This document shows, one piece after another, positions 46,891 to 50,386 of a stretch of 50,386 nt of DNA. The notes beneath the pieces are model-generated. The model ran no database searches. It was not told the DNA's origin and was given only the letters and a program-made list of their open reading frames with translations. The DNA is taken from IMG/VR virus record IMGVR_UViG_3300021964_000107, positions 1-50,386 of that record; one strand, 5' to 3'. The position numbers were made by a program, and so were the translations under genes. The DNA comes from a virus. Every line of letters starts with the position of its first letter. Position 1 is the stretch's first letter.

Positions 46891-47424
46891 TCAAACTCCT
46901 TTTACTGTATAATCTATTGCGAATCTCTTTTTATTTATTATAATATTATCTGCTCTGTGTGGAACAGATGCATCAAAAATAATAAAATCTGTTGGTTCTA
47001 CTGGATATGTAGAATCTCCATGTGTAAATCCACCACCCATATCTTTTGTATTCCAATCAGAATTTAGTGTTCCTAATACTTTAACAAAACCGCTGTTGGG
47101 TTCATTATCAAAGTGCATATTATCTTCTCTACTAGAATCTTTAATTGATATCCCACACCATGTAATCTCTGGAATGAAAAATGCTCTGTGTGATTTTTCC
47201 CATATCTGAATAAGTAACCCCATTGCAAGTCCAGCCAATACTGCATTTTCTGGTACAACTTCTGATTTTATTAATGACATCTTTGGAAACTTTTCTTCAA
47301 TAGGAATATACTTTTCTTTATTCATAGGAAATCTAAATGTCCAGTTTTCACTTTGTTCTGCTTGTAATCTCATCATATCAAGATAACTTTTAGAACAACA
47401 ATCTTTTACTATCTGTGTATTCAT
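46891..47424 (-). CDS. prolyl-hydroxylase-like 2OG-Fe(II) oxygenase
   Basis: 177 residues. NMHFDNEPN gives H-x-D, then VKVLGTLNSDWNTKDMGGGF, ASVPHRADNI with the distal His, and RFAIDYTV with the Arg. It shares LGxLNSDW...GGGFT with its neighbour, so the two arose by duplication. The ATG overlaps the upstream small gene (ATGA). Confidence 0.78.
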   Translation of the reverse strand: MNTQIVKDCCSKSYLDMMRLQAEQSENWTFRFPMNKEKYIPIEEKFPKMSLIKSEVVPENAVLAGLAMGLLIQIWEKSHRAFFIPEITWCGISIKDSSREDNMHFDNEPNSGFVKVLGTLNSDWNTKDMGGGFTHGDSTYPVEPTDFIIFDASVPHRADNIIINKKRFAIDYTVKGV

Positions 47425-47585
47425 ACTAACGGCTCCGATATATAATGGTCTTGATAATCACCATCTTCACTATAAATTCTAACTGTGGTTTTCTTAATAA
47501 GAATACCATTTTCTTTTTCATAAGAGATAAGTTCTTGTCTTACCAAACCATCTCTTGGCATTTCCATTCTTAAATCTTCCACCAT
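47421..47585 (-). CDS. 54-residue hypothetical protein
   Basis: MVEDLRMEMPRDGLVRQELI, then KENGILIKKTTVRIYSEDGD and a short end. GGAG precedes the ATG, a perfect promoter is 30 bases upstream, and the stop overlaps the oxygenase ATG. It looks like a small beta-type domain. Function unknown. Confidence 0.62.
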   Translation of the reverse strand: MVEDLRMEMPRDGLVRQELISYEKENGILIKKTTVRIYSEDGDYQDHYISEPLV

Positions 47586-47593
47586 ATATACTC

Positions 47594-48631
47594 CTATTGT
47601 AATATATTTCTCTTATTATAGAATATATCTATTGTTTTGTCAAGTGCATTTTTAAAATCATTTTTCCATTTTTCTTGATTATGTTTTTCCCAAGTCATTT
47701 CTTGAATCTCTTTTCTATCTATATTCTCAAAAGACTTAATAGCTTTTATAAGTGCATCTTTATCATCTTTAGGTATTTTTATATAGTGAGATTTATTTGC
47801 TGGTATTATTTCTGATGCATGGTCACCATCTTTATCTGAATTAAGTATTATTGGAATACCACAAGATAAAGCTTCCATTGCAGTAATTCCCCAAGTTTCT
47901 GAAATCCATGTAGAAAAATAAGTTTTGCATTTAGATATATTTTCCATAACCTCTGTATAAGGTTTATCCCAGAGTACATTATTCCAATCTTTGTGTTTAT
48001 TATAATAAGGTATATCTTTATCATATTGTGTTTTTGATGTTATAACTAAACTTGTAAGGTCTGTATCTTTTGTCATAGTTTTAAGTTTAAATGGACTTTT
48101 ACCATTATCACATCTTCCTATTGTTCCACAATCATATTCTGATTCTACTATCTGTGGTTTAACTTTACAGTATGATGGATTTATATAACCAGATATTGGA
48201 AGAACTTTTTGATTAGTTCTTTCTGCCATTTGTATGTATTTCTTTTCTTGCCATTTAGATACAAAGTACATGGAATGGCCTTTATCAATTGCATTATTCC
48301 AACGACCTATACAAGTGAGCATTGGATAAATAATATGAGAAATAATCATAATAGGTATGTGTGATTTAATAAGTTCTTTACCAGAGTATATTGCTTGTGC
48401 AAAGTTTGATACAATAATATCAGCACCAATTTCTTCTGCACGATTTATAATACTTCTTGCAATTTTATCTTTTTCTTTTATTGAAAGGTCTATACTTTCA
48501 ATAGGAACTTGATAAACTTCTGTATCAAAATTATCATATATTGATTTGCAAAACATTTCAGTTCCGCCTGAGCATATTGGATACTCAAGCGGTCTGTTAT
48601 ATGGGTCTTGAAAAGGTAAAAGTATTTTCAC
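47594..48631 (-). CDS. GT-B glycosyltransferase (GT4-like)
   Basis: 345 residues. N-terminal Rossmann part is MKILLPFQDPYNRPLEYPICSG. The nucleotide-sugar binding signature is STWISETWGITAMEALSCGIP followed by IILNSDKDGDHASE, as in GT4-type enzymes. It could glycosylate phage DNA, as T4 enzymes do, or cell-surface glycans. It overlaps the ParB-like gene by one base. Target unknown. Confidence 0.8.
   Translation of the reverse strand: MKILLPFQDPYNRPLEYPICSGGTEMFCKSIYDNFDTEVYQVPIESIDLSIKEKDKIARSIINRAEEIGADIIVSNFAQAIYSGKELIKSHIPIMIISHIIYPMLTCIGRWNNAIDKGHSMYFVSKWQEKKYIQMAERTNQKVLPISGYINPSYCKVKPQIVESEYDCGTIGRCDNGKSPFKLKTMTKDTDLTSLVITSKTQYDKDIPYYNKHKDWNNVLWDKPYTEVMENISKCKTYFSTWISETWGITAMEALSCGIPIILNSDKDGDHASEIIPANKSHYIKIPKDDKDALIKAIKSFENIDRKEIQEMTWEKHNQEKWKNDFKNALDKTIDIFYNKRNILQ
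47615..47643 (-). promoter_or_regulatory. consensus sigma70 promoter inside the glycosyltransferase 3' end
   Basis: TTGACA (47638-47643), 17-base spacer, TATAAT (47615-47620). It serves the 54-residue gene and the two oxygenases. Confidence 0.82.
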
Positions 48632-49725
48632 TATGCAGCCTTTTTTACCTCTTTTTGATATAGTGTGCCATCTTCAGCAAAAAATACTAATTTATCTAAA
48701 TCATGTATTGCTGAAAGTGATGGTAACACTCCATATAATTTTACTCTTGACATGGATGGCAATTTACCATCAAAATATACAATTGAAAAAGATTTTAATT
48801 TACTTTCATAAAATTCTTTAAATCCATTGACCCTATCAAAAAAACATCGCTCTAAATCTAAAGAACCTCTACCCTCTAGTGTTCCAGTATGTAGAATAAT
48901 TCTTATCTCATCATTTGGAAAATTAAAAGCTGTATCTAAAATAGCACATAAAACTTTTGGTTGATTTTCTGTAGTATAAGTTATGTATCTTACACCATTA
49001 CCATTTAAAAATTTATTTCTAGTTAAAAAATCTTTTGATTTTCCTTTGTCGTATGCTACAACTGTTTGGTCTGGATTATGATTATTAAAAATTTCATAAA
49101 CTAATCTAGACCTTGTTCTATCTGTAAAAACACCATTGCCACAAACTTCTTCAACTCTTTTAGTTATATCAGTAAGTGTAGGTTTTATCCAACCTAGTGT
49201 TATAGCACTTTCAGTTTCCCTATAAACGTCTTGTATTTCAGCAGTTGATGCCTCATCATGTATAGTGTTAAATCTAATACCACACCGAGATACAGCATCT
49301 TCAATTTCTTCTTTTGAATAACCATCAACACCCTCATAAATAGATGCAATTACATTTGTAAATCCACAATGACGTTCTAAAATATCTGTTCTTGTGTATC
49401 CAGTAATAATATGTAAATCACCATTCTTTGCTCTAAATACTGCAATCGCTGGATATTTTAACTTAAAACCATTTCTTGAAATACCTCTTTGTATTTCATC
49501 ATACTTTTTATTTTTATCACCAGCACGATACTTTTGAACAAAACCATATGGTGTTTTTTCTAATCTATCAATGTCAATCAAATCAGTATATGTATATCTA
49601 ATTTGTGGTGGCAAATCTGCACCATACAACTCTGGATAAGCTGCTTGTGGCACTAATTCTTTGTAATCTTTTAAATTTTGTGATGTAAATTTATTTTGTT
49701 TTATAACATCAATTATTGGTTGCAT
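48631..49725 (-). CDS. ParB/sulfiredoxin-fold protein
   Basis: 364 residues. A ParB-like N-terminal domain at about 75-130: YDEIQRGISRNGFKLKYPAI, then DLHIITGYTRTDILERHCGF. The rest (helical, then GVRYITYTTENQPKVLCAIL) is not recognised. Phage ParB-like domains include nucleases, NTP-dependent binders and DNA-modification partners. It is co-translated with the glycosyltransferase. Confidence 0.68.
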   Translation of the reverse strand: MQPIIDVIKQNKFTSQNLKDYKELVPQAAYPELYGADLPPQIRYTYTDLIDIDRLEKTPYGFVQKYRAGDKNKKYDEIQRGISRNGFKLKYPAIAVFRAKNGDLHIITGYTRTDILERHCGFTNVIASIYEGVDGYSKEEIEDAVSRCGIRFNTIHDEASTAEIQDVYRETESAITLGWIKPTLTDITKRVEEVCGNGVFTDRTRSRLVYEIFNNHNPDQTVVAYDKGKSKDFLTRNKFLNGNGVRYITYTTENQPKVLCAILDTAFNFPNDEIRIILHTGTLEGRGSLDLERCFFDRVNGFKEFYESKLKSFSIVYFDGKLPSMSRVKLYGVLPSLSAIHDLDKLVFFAEDGTLYQKEVKKAA

Positions 49726-49737
49726 TATTTTCTCCTT

Positions 49738-49802
49738 ATTGCAAATTTTACTTTGTTAAGTGTCAATTCTCATCAACACACGGCTCAATGTTTTACCATT
49801 GA
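49738..49802 (-). other. short intergenic stretch with promoter-like and hairpin sequences
   Basis: TTGACA (49761-49766) with a 17-base gap to TGCAAT (49738-49743, weak -10, overlapping the ribosome site). A 6-bp hairpin TCAATG/CATTGA lies at 49785-49802 behind the stop of the right-edge gene. Weak evidence for either function. Confidence 0.35.
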
Positions 49803-49803
49803 A

Positions 49804-50386
49804 TTATCGTATAATATCAATCTCATTCATAGTTTCAGCATTCCAGACTTCAAGTTTCTTACGAATCCTACCATCTGCAACAATATTGTTATATCTTTTA
49901 GTAGCAAGTTTCTTCCACCACTTAGTTACATTTTCAAGTTCAAATCTATCATAGTTTTCTGCTTTTGTCAAGACATTTGTTTTACCTAATAACACATCTT
50001 TAGTATTAGAATATCCATACTCACTGCTGTAAAAGCGCTTCTGTGTTGTAACTCCAGTTGCATTTTCCATTGCAGATACAAACATATTATATGCCTTAGT
50101 ATCATGTTCTTTAAGTGAGGCCTTAATAATACCTACCATCTTAGTTTGCATCTTGAGTTTTCTACTTGAAACACCTTGTCGTAGAAGTTCTTCTCCACCA
50201 TTCTTTTCTGTAAACCAAGCTTTAAGTTCTGGATATATTTCTTCTCCAAGTGTCAATAAAAACTTAGATTGTGTATCACCTTTGTATCTTAAATATGGTC
50301 GCATACCATCATACATAGATGCACCTTTGAGATTACCATATAAAGATGTAGTTTCAAACAGACAGAACTCTGTATCATACTTCTTG
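49804..50386 (-). CDS. unknown protein, partial at right edge
   Basis: The frame is open to the right edge and continues beyond it; the ATG at 50316 is internal, since the codons before it (TEFCLFETTSLYGNLKGAS) read as normal protein. Visible parts are YDGMRPYLRYKGDTQSKFLL, EIYPELKAWFTEKNGGEELL and a basic C-terminal half. No family recognised. It is upstream of the ParB-like gene in the same direction and may belong to the same unit. Confidence 0.7.
   Translation of the reverse strand, partial: KKYDTEFCLFETTSLYGNLKGASMYDGMRPYLRYKGDTQSKFLLTLGEEIYPELKAWFTEKNGGEELLRQGVSSRKLKMQTKMVGIIKASLKEHDTKAYNMFVSAMENATGVTTQKRFYSSEYGYSNTKDVLLGKTNVLTKAENYDRFELENVTKWWKKLATKRYNNIVADGRIRKKLEVWNAETMNEIDIIR

Noticed and set aside
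46891-46900. ATG at the end of the 46891 gene as start of the next oxygenase
   Set aside because: This ATG runs into a stop after two codons (ATG TGG GAT TGA); the adjacent GTG has the ribosome site and the long frame.
49740-49810. tRNA-like string (AATGGTA D-loop-like piece) on the minus strand
   Set aside because: D-stem, anticodon stem and T-arm do not pair and there is no TTCGA loop; a simple 6-bp hairpin accounts for most of the resemblance.
1-50386. CRISPR arrays, insertion sequences, integrase or attachment sites
   Set aside because: No evenly spaced direct repeats, transposase, integrase or tRNA-associated duplications were seen; the genome has the look of a strictly lytic T4-like phage.

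Overview
This window is one side of the genome of a marine T4-like myovirus. The sequence is strongly AT-rich and almost every base is coding, with ATGA or TAATG overlaps between neighbouring genes. It carries T4-type virion genes (baseplate wedge 53, tail-tube cap 48/54, head completion 4, hub 26 and 51, tape measure) and T4-type replication and regulation genes (ssDNA-binding gp32, primase gp61, RNase H, late-transcription factor gp33). It also has genes typical of ocean phages: phoH, thyX, class II ribonucleotide reductase and several 2OG-Fe(II) oxygenases. Two features point to an alphaproteobacterial host, most likely SAR11/Pelagibacter: a circularly permuted two-piece tmRNA of the alphaproteobacterial kind, and a phage ribosomal protein bS21. 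The host assignment is inference; the gene families are read directly.

Layout. 1-3.9 kb (minus): end of a P-loop kinase, then hub, gp53 and gp48. 3.9-8.6 kb (plus): gp4, a conserved protein, gp54-like, gp26 with a -1 frameshift into gp51, a calcium-binding membrane protein and the tape measure, closed by a bidirectional terminator. 8.6-29.0 kb (minus): gp32, gp33, tmRNA, exonuclease, lysozyme, phoH, thyX, cell-wall hydrolase, many small genes, RNase H, bS21, a free sigma region 4, methyltransferase, resolvase-like nuclease, RNR and primase. These are served by several near-consensus TTGACA-17-TATAAT promoters. 29-31.4 kb: small membrane proteins and an overlapping spanin pair. 31.4-46.2 kb: late virion genes, including large proteins that appear to be packaged into the head. 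46.2-50.4 kb: two prolyl-hydroxylase-like proteins, a glycosyltransferase, a ParB-like protein and a partial gene.

How it fits together. Early promoters read by host sigma70 drive replication and nucleotide genes. gp33, with a gp55 presumably outside this window, would direct late TATAAATA promoters in front of virion genes. The most unusual content is: (1) a complete -1 frameshift signal (UUUUUUA, 5-nt spacer, 8-bp hairpin) fusing gp26 to gp51; (2) the permuted tmRNA under a combined early/late promoter; (3) a group of late proteins, several of them enzymes, that share a T4-style capsid-targeting N-terminus ending in (L/I/V)-x-E, with two very large members that carry the same protease-like sites internally and look like packaged polyproteins; (4) a stand-alone RpoD-type sigma region 4; (5) promoters placed so that some mRNAs would be leaderless.
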